A stretch of 64,000 bases of DNA. It comes from Winogradskyella jejuensis. GTDB taxonomy: Bacteria; Bacteroidota; Bacteroidia; Flavobacteriales; Flavobacteriaceae. Position 1 is the first letter of the stretch; each line of letters opens with the position of its first letter. The DNA lies in contig NZ_FQWS01000001.1 of the NCBI RefSeq assembly GCF_900129745.1, positions 434,001 through 498,000 of the forward strand, read 5' to 3'. The position numbers and the translations under genes are program-made. Shown piece by piece: positions 16,617 to 25,984 of this stretch. The notes below the pieces were generated by a model. That model searched no databases and was not told where the DNA came from. It worked only from the letters and a program-made list of their open reading frames with translations.

Positions 16617-18191
16617 TTAGTTTGCTAACTCAATAACAACTGGTGTTACAGTCTTAATACGTATTGGGTTATTTGGTGCTTTCGCTTTGATATTAATAAA
16701 TTGAACGATATCACCTCTTCTTGCTGAACGTAATGCATTTTTAGCAGCAGAATTAAGTCTGTTACCTGTACAATTTACAGATGGCTTACCAGGTACTTTC
16801 ATAGTAAATGAAACTACGTTTAATGGTAAACTAAAATCGAAATCGTCACCAAAGTCAGCAGAAATTTTACCTATCTCTACATTATTTCTTGGCAATTTAG
16901 CATTACCTACTTGACCGTTAAATGACCCAATAGGCTTTGGTAAATCTTTAATCCTAAATACTTTACTGTCTGTCGCTGTAGAACCGTCATCAAGAGTACC
17001 AGTTACATTAATCTTAACTTCTCTACCTGATTGAGGCTTCATAACATATTTTCCGCCAGAACCAGAAAGACCAGGAGCAGATGCTCTTACTTTATTATCT
17101 GGAACACCAGCAAAAGAAATAGTCATTGGATTTGACACACCACGGTATACCACATTCATTTTATCTGCAGAAATTGTTGCAGAGTTTGGTCTTGGTACAA
17201 CTACGTAGTTAGCATCGATGATAGGAATTTCTAATTCTTCTCCATTCTCTAAGAACGTAAACTTACCCTCAATTTTGTGCTCTCCAACGTTACCAACATT
17301 AAAGTCTAAACGAGCAGCACCTGTGGAGTCAATTACTTTAGATACATCATACTTCTTACCATTTACCTCGAGAGCTGTTGGTGGTACATTGGCATATTTA
17401 CCAATTACTACTCTACCTTGGAACTTCTCTCCTGCAAAGAAAGCTGATTTGTCAGCTAATACAATAGCCTTGTACTTATCTAAAGATGTAGCTTCAACAG
17501 CTGCATTTCCTAAGAATAAGTTATTTAAATCTGCTTGAGTTACTTTAACATCATTTTGCATCGCTGTAAGCTTAGTGTAAGATGCAATAGAAGGGAATCC
17601 CTTGAAATGGTAGTCTAACCATTTTTTAGTTACACCTTCACTATCTTTCACCTCAGATATATCAAACTTTTTTTCAAAATTTTCAATAAACTTTGTGTAA
17701 TATTGGTCTACTCCTAAGATATCTTTTATTTCTTTTTTGTATTGCTCAATAGCAGCAATAACTTTGTCTCCTTCTTTAGTTAGACGATCGCCTGTAAACC
17801 ACTTCTCGTCAAGTTTATCACCTTTTTTCATTTTCTCAAAAGGTAATCTTCCTGTTGTTTCGTCAGCTTCGTAACCGCCCATTCTTAGAATATCATTTTT
17901 CTGAGCTTCAATGAATTTGTAAAACTTGTCAGAAGCAATACTCACTTGCTGAGCCTTGTTTGAAGCTGCTGCAAATTCTTTTGGGTTTTCTTTTCCTTTA
18001 GTTTCTAAATTAGCTAGTAATTTAGCATTCATGTCTGTTGTAACCTCGTTAGCTTTCTCAAACTTTTCTTCCATCAACCCAAAGGCTGATAAAACTTCTG
18101 GAGCTACCGTCATTGCCATAATAGCAATAAACACGAGGTACATTAAATTAATCATTTTCTGCCTTGCAGATATTTTACCTGATCCTGCCAT
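16617..18191 (-). CDS. gldM: Type IX secretion / gliding motor protein GldM
   Basis: A 524-residue protein with a short cytoplasmic start (MAGSGKISARQKM), one membrane span at about residues 14-34 and a large periplasmic region. This matches GldM (PorM), whose periplasmic domains D1-D4 reach across to the GldKN rings while its single span joins the GldL spans to form the proton-driven motor. The conserved ISARQKMINLMYLVFIAIMA start is present. It follows gldL by 42 bp. Confidence 0.96.
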   Translation of the reverse strand: MAGSGKISARQKMINLMYLVFIAIMAMTVAPEVLSAFGLMEEKFEKANEVTTDMNAKLLANLETKGKENPKEFAAASNKAQQVSIASDKFYKFIEAQKNDILRMGGYEADETTGRLPFEKMKKGDKLDEKWFTGDRLTKEGDKVIAAIEQYKKEIKDILGVDQYYTKFIENFEKKFDISEVKDSEGVTKKWLDYHFKGFPSIASYTKLTAMQNDVKVTQADLNNLFLGNAAVEATSLDKYKAIVLADKSAFFAGEKFQGRVVIGKYANVPPTALEVNGKKYDVSKVIDSTGAARLDFNVGNVGEHKIEGKFTFLENGEELEIPIIDANYVVVPRPNSATISADKMNVVYRGVSNPMTISFAGVPDNKVRASAPGLSGSGGKYVMKPQSGREVKINVTGTLDDGSTATDSKVFRIKDLPKPIGSFNGQVGNAKLPRNNVEIGKISADFGDDFDFSLPLNVVSFTMKVPGKPSVNCTGNRLNSAAKNALRSARRGDIVQFINIKAKAPNNPIRIKTVTPVVIELAN

Positions 18192-18233
18192 AATTAGTTT
18201 TTTAGTTAATTAAATCGTTATACTTAAAACTAA

Positions 18234-18866
18234 TTAGTTCTTGTTCATTGCAGAAAGCATACCTCCATACACACCATTTAATGATGATAAGTTAGATGCT
18301 AATGATTGCATTTGTTCTTTAAGCTTAGTTGCATTCTCTACAGCTTCTTCGTTGATTGCTGCTTGACGGTTTGCACTTTCCATTTGTACTTTATACAAAC
18401 TGTTTAAAGATTCCATTTGTGCTGCAGCTAAAGACATTTCTTCGCTGTATTTTTTCTGAGCTTGCATAGAATCTACAGTTGGGTTAAGGTTTTTTGCCGC
18501 ACCTTCGAAGTTCTTAATACTATCGCCTAAGCTTGCCATTAACTCACCGTCAATTTTAGCTTCTTTTAATAAGTTATCTAACTTCTTAGATAATAATCCT
18601 TCAGCATCTTTAGGGTCTTCTTTAGCTTTTTTAGCTTTTGCAGCTCCACCTTCTAACTCAGGATATACAAGAGACCAATCTAAATCGTCTTCTTGTCTTT
18701 CAAAGGCTGACCAAGCAAATACTAGTGCTTCTACAACCATACCAATTGTTAGTAAAAGACCTCCATAAGGCCAGTTTTGAATTTTAAATAGTGCTCCAAC
18801 GATTACTACTGCAGCTCCCATTCCATATACAAAGTTTGTTAACGTACGTTTTCCTTTTTGTGCCAT
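18234..18866 (-). CDS. gldL: Type IX secretion / gliding motor protein GldL
   Basis: From ATG 18866 the protein has 210 residues; an in-frame ATG-like start 30 bp earlier falls in the leader. It has two membrane spans near the N-terminus (about residues 11-29 and 35-55) joined by a short loop NWPYGG, and a long cytoplasmic helical tail (from about residue 60). A buried Glu in span 2 (MVVEALVF, about residue 46) fits the proton-carrying glutamate of the GldLM motor. It lies between gldK and gldM in the standard order. Confidence 0.95.
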   Translation of the reverse strand: MAQKGKRTLTNFVYGMGAAVVIVGALFKIQNWPYGGLLLTIGMVVEALVFAWSAFERQEDDLDWSLVYPELEGGAAKAKKAKEDPKDAEGLLSKKLDNLLKEAKIDGELMASLGDSIKNFEGAAKNLNPTVDSMQAQKKYSEEMSLAAAQMESLNSLYKVQMESANRQAAINEEAVENATKLKEQMQSLASNLSSLNGVYGGMLSAMNKN

Positions 18867-18941
18867 AATTTTAAGTTTTAAATTTAGTTGAGTCAAAGCA
18901 TGCTCAACAAGTAGGTTATTGTTTTAGTTTATAGTTTTCTT

Positions 18942-20294
18942 TTAGTTATTCTTTGCATTCTTAGTTACTTCTGTACCCATGTAATCTTGTACAGTTCTGA
19001 AACCAATGTAACTTCTTGCTGAGTCAGCATATTCGTAATCTCTAGAACTTACCTGTAAATAGTAAGCAACATCTTTCCAAGAACCACCACGAACAACTTT
19101 ACGTTGGTTGTTCTTATCATTTACACTTGGGTTAATGCTAGACATAAACTCATATGATGACGTAGAATATGAACTGTTTACCCATTCTGACACATTACCT
19201 GCCATGTTATAAAGGTTAAAGTCATTAGGCTCAAAAGCATCCGCTTCAACAGTATACAATGCTTGGTCTGCTGCATAGTCTCCTCTAAGTGGCTTAAAGT
19301 TAGCCATGAAACATCCTCTATCATTTAAAGTATAGTTATTACCCCAAGGAAATGTTGCGCCTTGTAATCCACCGCGAGCAGCATATTCCCACTCCGCTTC
19401 ATTTGGTAATCTGTATACGTTAACAGGTTGTCTCTTTTTAGTTTTTTGATATTTGTTATGGTAGATTGTTCTCCACTGACAAAATGCTTTTGCTTGATCC
19501 CAAGACACTCCGACTACAGGATAATCTCCGTAAGCATCATGCCAAAAATAATCGTTGTGCATTGGCTCGTTGTAAGAATAAGCAAAATCACGAATCCAAA
19601 CCGTAGTATCTGGATATACCATTATCTCTTTTTGCTCAATAACGTCTGAACGCTTTAGAGAGGGATCTTTGGCAGCCGCTTGAATATCCATCTCTGAATA
19701 TTTGAATATGAATTGAGACACATCCCAAGAACGCTGACCATTATATGACTCCTCCAAAGGTAAGTACATGCCATCCATTACTTCTGCATACAATTCGTCT
19801 GGATAATCTTCGGTATCAAGATACAAATCTATATCCTCATTAAGCTCGCGTTGGTCGTTACCATAAGTATTAATCATATACTTTTGATATGGATTAAGGT
19901 TAGCAGTGTCTGCATCTTTGTATGCAAATTCTCCTATGTCACCATTTCCTGGAACTTTACCTTCAAGATCAGCCATTTCAGCAAGTTTCTCTCTGATAAT
20001 TTTGTTTCTGACGTCCTCAACAAACTGTCTATACTCACTATTAGTGATTTCAGTTTCATCCATATAGAATGCTCTTACAGTAGCTGTTTTAGTAGGCGCA
20101 TCTTGCATACCTGCTAAATCGTCATCAGACTTACCCATAATAAATGCGCCTCCTGGAATTAGGGTCATTCCGTAGGGCTTTTCAGGGTGCCATCGTTTAC
20201 CTTTTACGCCGACAACTTGTCCGCGGTCTCCAGAGTTACAGCTTACCATAAAAGCTAACACTGTGATTAGTAAAACAAGCTTATTAATTTTCAT
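18942..20294 (-). CDS. gldK: Type IX secretion / gliding lipoprotein GldK
   Basis: From ATG 20294 the protein has 450 residues and a lipoprotein signal ending FMVSC (Cys about residue 19); a longer start at 20342 would put extra residues ahead of this signal. The rest is a formylglycine-generating-enzyme/sulfatase-modifying fold: IPGGAFIMGKSDDD early, YRLPNEAEWEYAARGG near residue 300, NVSEWVNS, VVRGGSW and IGFRTV at the end, as in GldK/PorK. It lacks a catalytic role in the known family and forms the outer-membrane ring with GldN. First gene of gldKLMN; a pair of 12-bp direct repeats lies upstream. Confidence 0.95.
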   Translation of the reverse strand: MKINKLVLLITVLAFMVSCNSGDRGQVVGVKGKRWHPEKPYGMTLIPGGAFIMGKSDDDLAGMQDAPTKTATVRAFYMDETEITNSEYRQFVEDVRNKIIREKLAEMADLEGKVPGNGDIGEFAYKDADTANLNPYQKYMINTYGNDQRELNEDIDLYLDTEDYPDELYAEVMDGMYLPLEESYNGQRSWDVSQFIFKYSEMDIQAAAKDPSLKRSDVIEQKEIMVYPDTTVWIRDFAYSYNEPMHNDYFWHDAYGDYPVVGVSWDQAKAFCQWRTIYHNKYQKTKKRQPVNVYRLPNEAEWEYAARGGLQGATFPWGNNYTLNDRGCFMANFKPLRGDYAADQALYTVEADAFEPNDFNLYNMAGNVSEWVNSSYSTSSYEFMSSINPSVNDKNNQRKVVRGGSWKDVAYYLQVSSRDYEYADSARSYIGFRTVQDYMGTEVTKNAKNN

Positions 20295-20383
20295 AAAACT
20301 ATAGGTTAAATTAGTGTCCTTAAATTTTGAGTTCGTAAACATATTTCAATTAATCGGAAAAAACAACTTTTTTCCAATTTTTT

Positions 20384-20416
20384 TTGCATTTCATCCTTAT
20401 AAAATTGCATTTCATC
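20384..20416 (-). promoter_or_regulatory. Two 12-bp direct repeats, 21-bp period, upstream of gldK
   Basis: On the minus strand GATGAAATGCAA occurs at 20416-20405 and again at 20395-20384, a spacing of exactly two helical turns, 90-122 bp before the gldK ATG and within the 159-bp gap after the formimidoylglutamase-like gene. Same-face direct repeats of this size are typical of response-regulator sites. Which protein binds is unknown. Confidence 0.5.
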
Positions 20417-20453
20417 GATAAAACAAGCGCTAAACATCGACGAACTGTAATTT

Positions 20454-21620
20454 TTAGAAGTTATTCTTCCTGTAGGCTTTATACCATCTTTCTGGTATTT
20501 TCCCTGAGGTAGCAGCTTTGTAATCCTCATGCGCGCATGGTAATAACGTGTGCTTTTTTAATTTATTATTAAGATTTGTTAAAAAAGGGATTTCTATCCA
20601 CCAACGTCCAGTCTTTATACTTTTGAAGAAAATTAATTCGTCCTCGTCGATGAGAACATTATATTTTTGGTAGATATTTGGATTTGTGAAGTCATCATCT
20701 TTTACACGACAATTAACACCTTCTACAAAATACCAAATCATCTGTGCAACTAACATCGCTGTAATGGTATCTTTTGGTGCATAATGGTATTCGTATATAC
20801 CAAAGGAGGATACTTTATTACTTATACCTGCATAACGTGTAATGGCGCAAATTTCTTTACCATCTAAACCATTGGGTGTAAACTTTAGGCGCTCCCCTAC
20901 TTCTGCAGCTCTAACTGATTTTAAATCTACAGTTACTATATGAGCATCACGCATTACAGGCTCAACACTATTAATATTATTTGAAATTTCACCCAACCTA
21001 TAAGCTTCAAAATACAAACGCTCCATGAGGTCTATCTCGTCTTGGGAATTGAAATAGGTCTGGTATCCAATTGTTGAGTAGTTAAACAAATTATAAGGTT
21101 CGTCTAATACTATCTTACCAACATAACTATTATTCTTGATTGGTAAATTAGTATCACCCAAATCGAAATTGGTGTCTACATTAACAATGTTAACCATTGG
21201 TTGTAGATTGTCATAAGCTCTATAATTGGCATAAGTCAAATCTTGACTCCCTCCTAATATAATAGGTATGATTTTTTTTTCGACAAGAAGTTCTACTGTA
21301 GTACGTAACGCAAAATAACTATCCTCTACAGATTCTCCGGGTTCAATATCTCCTAAATCTGCTATGGTTGTATGCCAGTTTCCAGGATAAAGGCTATAAA
21401 AGGTTTTTCGGATGTCATCAAAATTGAGTTCTGCACCTATATAATTGATGTCATTCCTGTTTTCTTTAACTCCAATGATGGCCATTTGCACATCATCGAT
21501 ATCTGGCATGCCGTGTTGTTCGGAATGTATTTTTAATTTTCTACCTAGTGTTTGTTGAGATAATAATTCGTTGTGGGCTAATACTGAATCTGAAACTGGT
21601 GATAGAAAATTAAAGTTCAT
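20454..21620 (-). CDS. Formimidoylglutamase-like (arginase-fold) protein with lost metal ligands
   Basis: A 388-residue protein of the ureohydrolase fold, of the kind annotated as formimidoylglutamase beside gldK in Flavobacteriaceae. The family's metal motifs are recognisable but altered: GGxH is GGSQ (Gln126), DxHxD is DTNFD (Asn151) and SxDxD is VDLK (Lys234), so three of the six expected manganese ligands are gone. About 60 extra residues at the C-terminus follow the fold. Loss of ligands argues against hydrolysis of formimidoylglutamate; no other hut gene is in the window. It lies 6 bp after topA and 159 bp before gldK, so a role tied to secretion or a non-catalytic binding role is conceivable. 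Confidence 0.8.
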   Translation of the reverse strand: MNFNFLSPVSDSVLAHNELLSQQTLGRKLKIHSEQHGMPDIDDVQMAIIGVKENRNDINYIGAELNFDDIRKTFYSLYPGNWHTTIADLGDIEPGESVEDSYFALRTTVELLVEKKIIPIILGGSQDLTYANYRAYDNLQPMVNIVNVDTNFDLGDTNLPIKNNSYVGKIVLDEPYNLFNYSTIGYQTYFNSQDEIDLMERLYFEAYRLGEISNNINSVEPVMRDAHIVTVDLKSVRAAEVGERLKFTPNGLDGKEICAITRYAGISNKVSSFGIYEYHYAPKDTITAMLVAQMIWYFVEGVNCRVKDDDFTNPNIYQKYNVLIDEDELIFFKSIKTGRWWIEIPFLTNLNNKLKKHTLLPCAHEDYKAATSGKIPERWYKAYRKNNF

Positions 21621-21626
21621 TTAGTG

Positions 21627-24137
21627 CTACTTTTTTGCTGCAGGTTTCTTTTTGGTTGTTTTCTTTTTTGTTGCTTTTTTCTTGGGTGCGTTCTTTTCTA
21701 GAATTGCTTGTGCTTCTTCGAGCGTCATATCTGTAACATCATGCGTTTTTGGCAATTCTACTTTTTGCTTACCTTTAATTACATGGTGTCTACCCCATCT
21801 TGCTTTTTCAACTCTTATGCCTTCTTCTTCCCAAACATGAATAAGCTTATCCTTTTCTTTCTGGATTTTATCTTCAATCAAAGTAACGATATCCTCTTCA
21901 GATAAATTATCCCAATCATATTTTTTATTAACATTAATAAACATATTGTTCCACTTTATGAATGGCCCAAAACGTCCTTTTCCTTTTTGCACATCTAATC
22001 CTTGATAAGTATATATAGGTGCATCTGCTTTTTCTTTCTCCTTAATATATATTAAGGCTTGCTCATAATCTACACTTAGAGGATCAACACCTTTTGGTAA
22101 GGAAACAAATTTCTTCCCAAAACGCACATAAGGACCATAACGTCCGTTATTAACTTCAACTTCTTCTTCATTATAATGACCTAAGGACTTTGGAAGCTTA
22201 AATAAATCCATAGCTTCCTCATAAGTAATAGAACTTAATTGTTGGTCTGGTGATAGACTAGCAAATTTTGGTTTTTCTTCTTCATCTACAGTACCAATCT
22301 GAACCATTGGTCCAAATTTACCCAAACGCACACTCACTTGCCTACCACTTTCTGGGTCAACACCTAAAACTCGTTCACCAGATTCGCGCTCAGCATTTTC
22401 TTGCACATCTTCTACTTGCGGATGAAAGCCTTTGTAAAAGTCTTTCATCATAGCACGCCAGTCTTCTTTACCTTCTGCTATGTCATCAAAACTTTCTTCA
22501 ACTTTTGCTGTGAAATTATAATCGAGAATGCTTTCAAAATGATTAACTAAGAAATCAGTAACAATCATTCCTATATCTGTTGGCACTAATTTTCCTTTAT
22601 CAGAACCTACTTTTTCTGTCAGCTGTTTTTCGTTAATTGATTGATTTTCTAAAACCAATTGCGTGTAGTTACGCTCAGTACCATCTACAGTCCCTTTTTC
22701 TATGTAGTTTCTATTCTGAATAGTAGAAATTGTTGGCGCGTAAGTCGAAGGACGACCAATACCTAATTCTTCTAACTTTTTTACCAAAGCTGCTTCAGTA
22801 AATCGTGCTGGCGGTCTTGTGAAGCGTTCTGTAGCAGTAATATAGATATTATCTAAATTGTCAGACACTTTTAAATCTGGCAACAATCCTGATTGTTCTG
22901 TATCTTCATCATCCGTTCCTTCTAAGTATACCTTTAGGAAACCATCAAATGTGATGATTTCTCCATTGGCTGTAAATAATTCGCTTACAGGTTCCGAAGC
23001 ATTTACTTTAATTTTTACATTGGTACGCTCCAATTTTGCTTCACTCATTTGAGATGCGATAGCGCGCTTCCAAATTAAATCGTACAATCTAGCCTGATCA
23101 CGCTCCGCACTAACCGAGTGGCTCGCAAAATTTGTTGGTCTTATAGCTTCGTGAGCTTCTTGAGCACCTTTACTTTTACCTTTGTAATTCCGTGGCTTAC
23201 TATATGACTCTCCATAAGCAGCTATAATCTCATTTTGAGCACCTTGCTTAGCTTCATCAGATAGATTAACGCTATCTGTTCTCATATAAGTAATAAGACC
23301 TGCTTCGTATAAACGCTGAGCATTACTCATCGTACGACTTACAGAAAAGCCTAATTTACGAGACGCCTCTTGCTGTAATGTTGAAGTTGTAAAAGGCGGT
23401 GCTGGTGATTTTTTTACTGGCTTCTTTTCCAGATTAGCAACTTCGTATGACGCTGCAATATTTTTATTCAAGAAGGCTTGAGCCTCTTCTTTAGTTTCAA
23501 AGTTCTTAGGTAATTTCGCCTTAAATGCAGAACCGTCTGCCGTCTTAAACTCAGCGTCTACTCTATAAGATGCTTCAGGATCAAATTTCTGAATTTCTCG
23601 CTCACGCTCAACAATTAAACGTACTGAAACGGATTGTACACGTCCTGCAGATAAGCCACCTTTTACTTTGCGCCATAGCACTGGTGATAATTCATAACCA
23701 ACAATTCTATCAAGCACACGTCTTGCTTGTTGCGCATCTACTAAATTATAATCTATACTACGTGGATTCTCAATAGCCTTTTGGATGGCACTCTTTGTAA
23801 TTTCATGAAAAACAATTCGCTTGGTTTTTTCAATATCCAAGTCTAATGTTTCTGCTAAATGCCATGCAATAGCCTCTCCTTCTCGATCCTCATCACTAGC
23901 TAGCCAAACCGTTTCTGCTTTCTTAGCTAAATCCTTAAGCTTCTTTACAACATCTTTTTTGTCTTTAGAAACCTGATATTTAGGTTTAAAGTCTCCATCA
24001 ACATCAACACCTAGTTCCTTCGATGGTAAATCGGCAATGTGTCCAAAACTAGATTCGACCTTATAGTCTTTTCCTAGAAATTTTTCTATGGTTTTTGCTT
24101 TTGCAGGTGACTCAACTATGACTAAATTCTTCGGCAT
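21627..24137 (-). CDS. topA: DNA topoisomerase I (type IA)
   Basis: From ATG 24137 (MPKNLVIVESPAKAKT) the protein has 836 residues; an upstream ATG at 24290 would add 51 residues of unrelated sequence. TOPRIM motifs are visible (VESPAKAKT and LASDEDREGEAIAWHL), as is the active-site Tyr region GLITYMRTDS. In place of the E. coli zinc fingers the C-terminal third carries topoisomerase C-terminal repeats with GRYGPYVRFG and GRFGPFIKW, then a Lys-rich tail (KKKATKKKTTKKK). It relaxes negative supercoils. A promoter-like pair is seen upstream at 24158-24185. Confidence 0.95.
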   Translation of the reverse strand: MPKNLVIVESPAKAKTIEKFLGKDYKVESSFGHIADLPSKELGVDVDGDFKPKYQVSKDKKDVVKKLKDLAKKAETVWLASDEDREGEAIAWHLAETLDLDIEKTKRIVFHEITKSAIQKAIENPRSIDYNLVDAQQARRVLDRIVGYELSPVLWRKVKGGLSAGRVQSVSVRLIVEREREIQKFDPEASYRVDAEFKTADGSAFKAKLPKNFETKEEAQAFLNKNIAASYEVANLEKKPVKKSPAPPFTTSTLQQEASRKLGFSVSRTMSNAQRLYEAGLITYMRTDSVNLSDEAKQGAQNEIIAAYGESYSKPRNYKGKSKGAQEAHEAIRPTNFASHSVSAERDQARLYDLIWKRAIASQMSEAKLERTNVKIKVNASEPVSELFTANGEIITFDGFLKVYLEGTDDEDTEQSGLLPDLKVSDNLDNIYITATERFTRPPARFTEAALVKKLEELGIGRPSTYAPTISTIQNRNYIEKGTVDGTERNYTQLVLENQSINEKQLTEKVGSDKGKLVPTDIGMIVTDFLVNHFESILDYNFTAKVEESFDDIAEGKEDWRAMMKDFYKGFHPQVEDVQENAERESGERVLGVDPESGRQVSVRLGKFGPMVQIGTVDEEEKPKFASLSPDQQLSSITYEEAMDLFKLPKSLGHYNEEEVEVNNGRYGPYVRFGKKFVSLPKGVDPLSVDYEQALIYIKEKEKADAPIYTYQGLDVQKGKGRFGPFIKWNNMFINVNKKYDWDNLSEEDIVTLIEDKIQKEKDKLIHVWEEEGIRVEKARWGRHHVIKGKQKVELPKTHDVTDMTLEEAQAILEKNAPKKKATKKKTTKKKPAAKK

Positions 24138-24157
24138 TATTCTTTTTTTTGAGGGTA

Positions 24158-24185
24158 CAAATGTATACCAAAAAAAATATACAAA
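24158..24185 (-). promoter_or_regulatory. Promoter-like pair for topA
   Basis: On the minus strand TTTG (24185-24182) and TACATTTG (24165-24158) are 16 bp apart, close to the Bacteroidota TTTG/TAnnTTTG pattern, 20 bp before the chosen topA ATG. This supports the shorter topA start. Confidence 0.55.
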
Positions 24186-24282
24186 CCTAATATTCCCATA
24201 ATTCATCTTGTTTTTAAGACATTTTAACGCGACTAAAAACAATCGATTATTAAAAGAATTATACACAAATTGATACTGCCAC

Positions 24283-24315
24283 TTTGTCATAAGACTAAAA
24301 ATAATTCTATCTTTG
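24283..24315 (+). promoter_or_regulatory. Promoter for miaB
   Basis: TTTG at 24283-24286 and TATCTTTG at 24308-24315 with a 21-bp spacer fit the Bacteroidota sigma-70-type promoter; the miaB ATG is 58 bp downstream. Confidence 0.65.
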
Positions 24316-24373
24316 CATGCTTATTGAGTTTTAAGTAACAACAAAGAGATTATCCGTTTTACGGACATTGAAT

Positions 24374-25822
24374 ATGGAAAAGATTATTGACGAAAATAAA
24401 CAAGGTGAAAGCCTTAACCTTAAATCTAAAGATGGTAATACCAGAAAACTTTTTATAGAAAGTTATGGCTGCCAAATGAACTTTAGTGATAGTGAGATTG
24501 TAGCTTCAATATTATCTAAAGAAGGTTTTAATACTACCAAAGAACTTGAAGAAGCAGATTTAGTTTTAGTAAACACTTGTTCTATTAGAGACAAGGCTGA
24601 GCAAACGGTTCGTAAACGTTTAGAAAAATATAATGCCGTAAAAAAAGATAAGAATCCAAAAATGAAAATTGGAGTTCTAGGCTGTATGGCAGAACGTTTA
24701 AAGAGCAAATTTCTTGAAGAAGAAAAAATGGTTGACCTCGTGGTTGGGCCAGATGCATACAAAGACCTACCAAATCTTATTAGTGAAGTTGATGATGGCC
24801 GTAATGCTATTAATGTTATTCTATCTAAAGAAGAAACCTATGGAGATGTTGCGCCTGTACGTCTAAATAGTAATGGCGTAACTGCATTTGTATCTATTAC
24901 ACGCGGATGCGATAACATGTGTACATTCTGCGTTGTACCGTTTACCAGAGGTCGAGAGCGTAGTAGAGAACCACAATCTATCATTGAAGAAATTAATGAT
25001 TTAGCCAATAAAGGCTTTAAAGAAGTAACGCTTCTTGGACAAAATGTAGATAGTTATTTATGGTATGGTGGTGGCTTAAAGAAAGATTTCAAAAAAGCAA
25101 CAGAAATGCAAAAAGCAACAGCAGTAAACTTTTCTATGCTTTTAGATATGTGCGCCAAAGCTCAGCCAAAAATGCGTTTCCGTTTTTCTACATCTAATCC
25201 TCAGGATATGACATTAGATGTTATTGAAACTATGGCAAAGCACAGAAATATTTGCAAATACATACACTTACCAGTACAAAGCGGTAGTAACCGTATTCTT
25301 AAAGAAATGAATCGCTTACACACGCGTGAAGAATACATGGAGCTCATAGACAATATTCGTCGTATTATTCCAGAAGTAGCTATTAGTCAAGATATGATTG
25401 CGGGGTTCCCAACAGAAACCGAGGAAGAACACCAAGACACATTAAGCCTAATGGAGTACGTGAAGTACGACTTTGGATTTATGTTTGCTTATTCTGAACG
25501 CCCAGGCACTCTAGCCGGACGCCGCATGGAAGACGACATACCTGCTGATGTAAAACAGCGTAGGCTAAATGAAATTCAGGCACTACAACGTAAACACAGT
25601 CATTACAATACACAAAAACAAGTTGGGCAAACGCAAGAGGTTTTAATCGAAAAAAGCTCTAAAAAATCTGACGCGCATTGGTCTGGAAGAAATACTCAAA
25701 ATACAGTTGTAGTCTTCCCAAAAGAGCATTATAAAGTTGGTGATTTTGTGAATGTAAAAATTACAGATTGTACTTCGGCAACCCTAATTGGTGAAGCTGT
25801 CGGGTATTCAGATAATAATTGA
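24374..25822 (+). CDS. miaB: tRNA-2-methylthio-N6-dimethylallyladenosine synthase
   Basis: A 482-residue radical-SAM methylthiotransferase; the ATG at 24374 is preferred over a TTG 6 bp earlier. The N-terminal UPF0004 domain has three cluster cysteines (SYGCQMN, NTCSIRD, GCMAER), the radical-SAM site is [10 protein letters not shown] near residue 177-186, and a TRAM domain closes the C-terminus. It adds the methylthio group to A37 of tRNAs reading UNN codons. First gene of a plus-strand run that continues with the sigma-54 activator after a 162-bp repeat-rich gap. Confidence 0.96.
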   Translation: MEKIIDENKQGESLNLKSKDGNTRKLFIESYGCQMNFSDSEIVASILSKEGFNTTKELEEADLVLVNTCSIRDKAEQTVRKRLEKYNAVKKDKNPKMKIGVLGCMAERLKSKFLEEEKMVDLVVGPDAYKDLPNLISEVDDGRNAINVILSKEETYGDVAPVRLNSNGVTAFVSITRGCDNMCTFCVVPFTRGRERSREPQSIIEEINDLANKGFKEVTLLGQNVDSYLWYGGGLKKDFKKATEMQKATAVNFSMLLDMCAKAQPKMRFRFSTSNPQDMTLDVIETMAKHRNICKYIHLPVQSGSNRILKEMNRLHTREEYMELIDNIRRIIPEVAISQDMIAGFPTETEEEHQDTLSLMEYVKYDFGFMFAYSERPGTLAGRRMEDDIPADVKQRRLNEIQALQRKHSHYNTQKQVGQTQEVLIEKSSKKSDAHWSGRNTQNTVVVFPKEHYKVGDFVNVKITDCTSATLIGEAVGYSDNN

Positions 25823-25984
25823 CTTCGACTACGCTCAGCCACCAGAATCTAGTTTTTTTTAATTCTAATAATTTGGTCATTGAGCGGAGTAGAAATGACA
25901 ACTATAAAAATTAAAGAGAAAAAAATATAGAAATTAGAAAATAGATGTCTCATATCTCTCGTCTAATTTCTAAAATCTAATTAT
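25823..25984. repeat. Intergenic palindromic repeat elements between miaB and the sigma-54 activator
   Basis: Two separate inverted repeats fill this gap. The first (about 25824-25900) pairs TTCGACTACGCTCAGCCACC with an imperfect reverse copy GGTCATTGAGCGGAGTAGAA. The second pairs TAGAAATTAGA (25928-25938) with TCTAATTTCTA (25962-25972), 11 perfect base pairs around a 23-nt loop. Both are more GC-rich or more ordered than the surrounding AT-rich DNA and resemble dispersed REP-like elements of Flavobacteriaceae. No second full copy of either lies in this window. Confidence 0.6.

Noticed and set aside
20306-20530. 74-codon minus-strand frame between the formimidoylglutamase-like gene and gldK
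   Set aside because: It spans the end of one gene and the gldK leader, has no domain features, and covers the direct repeats that look regulatory.
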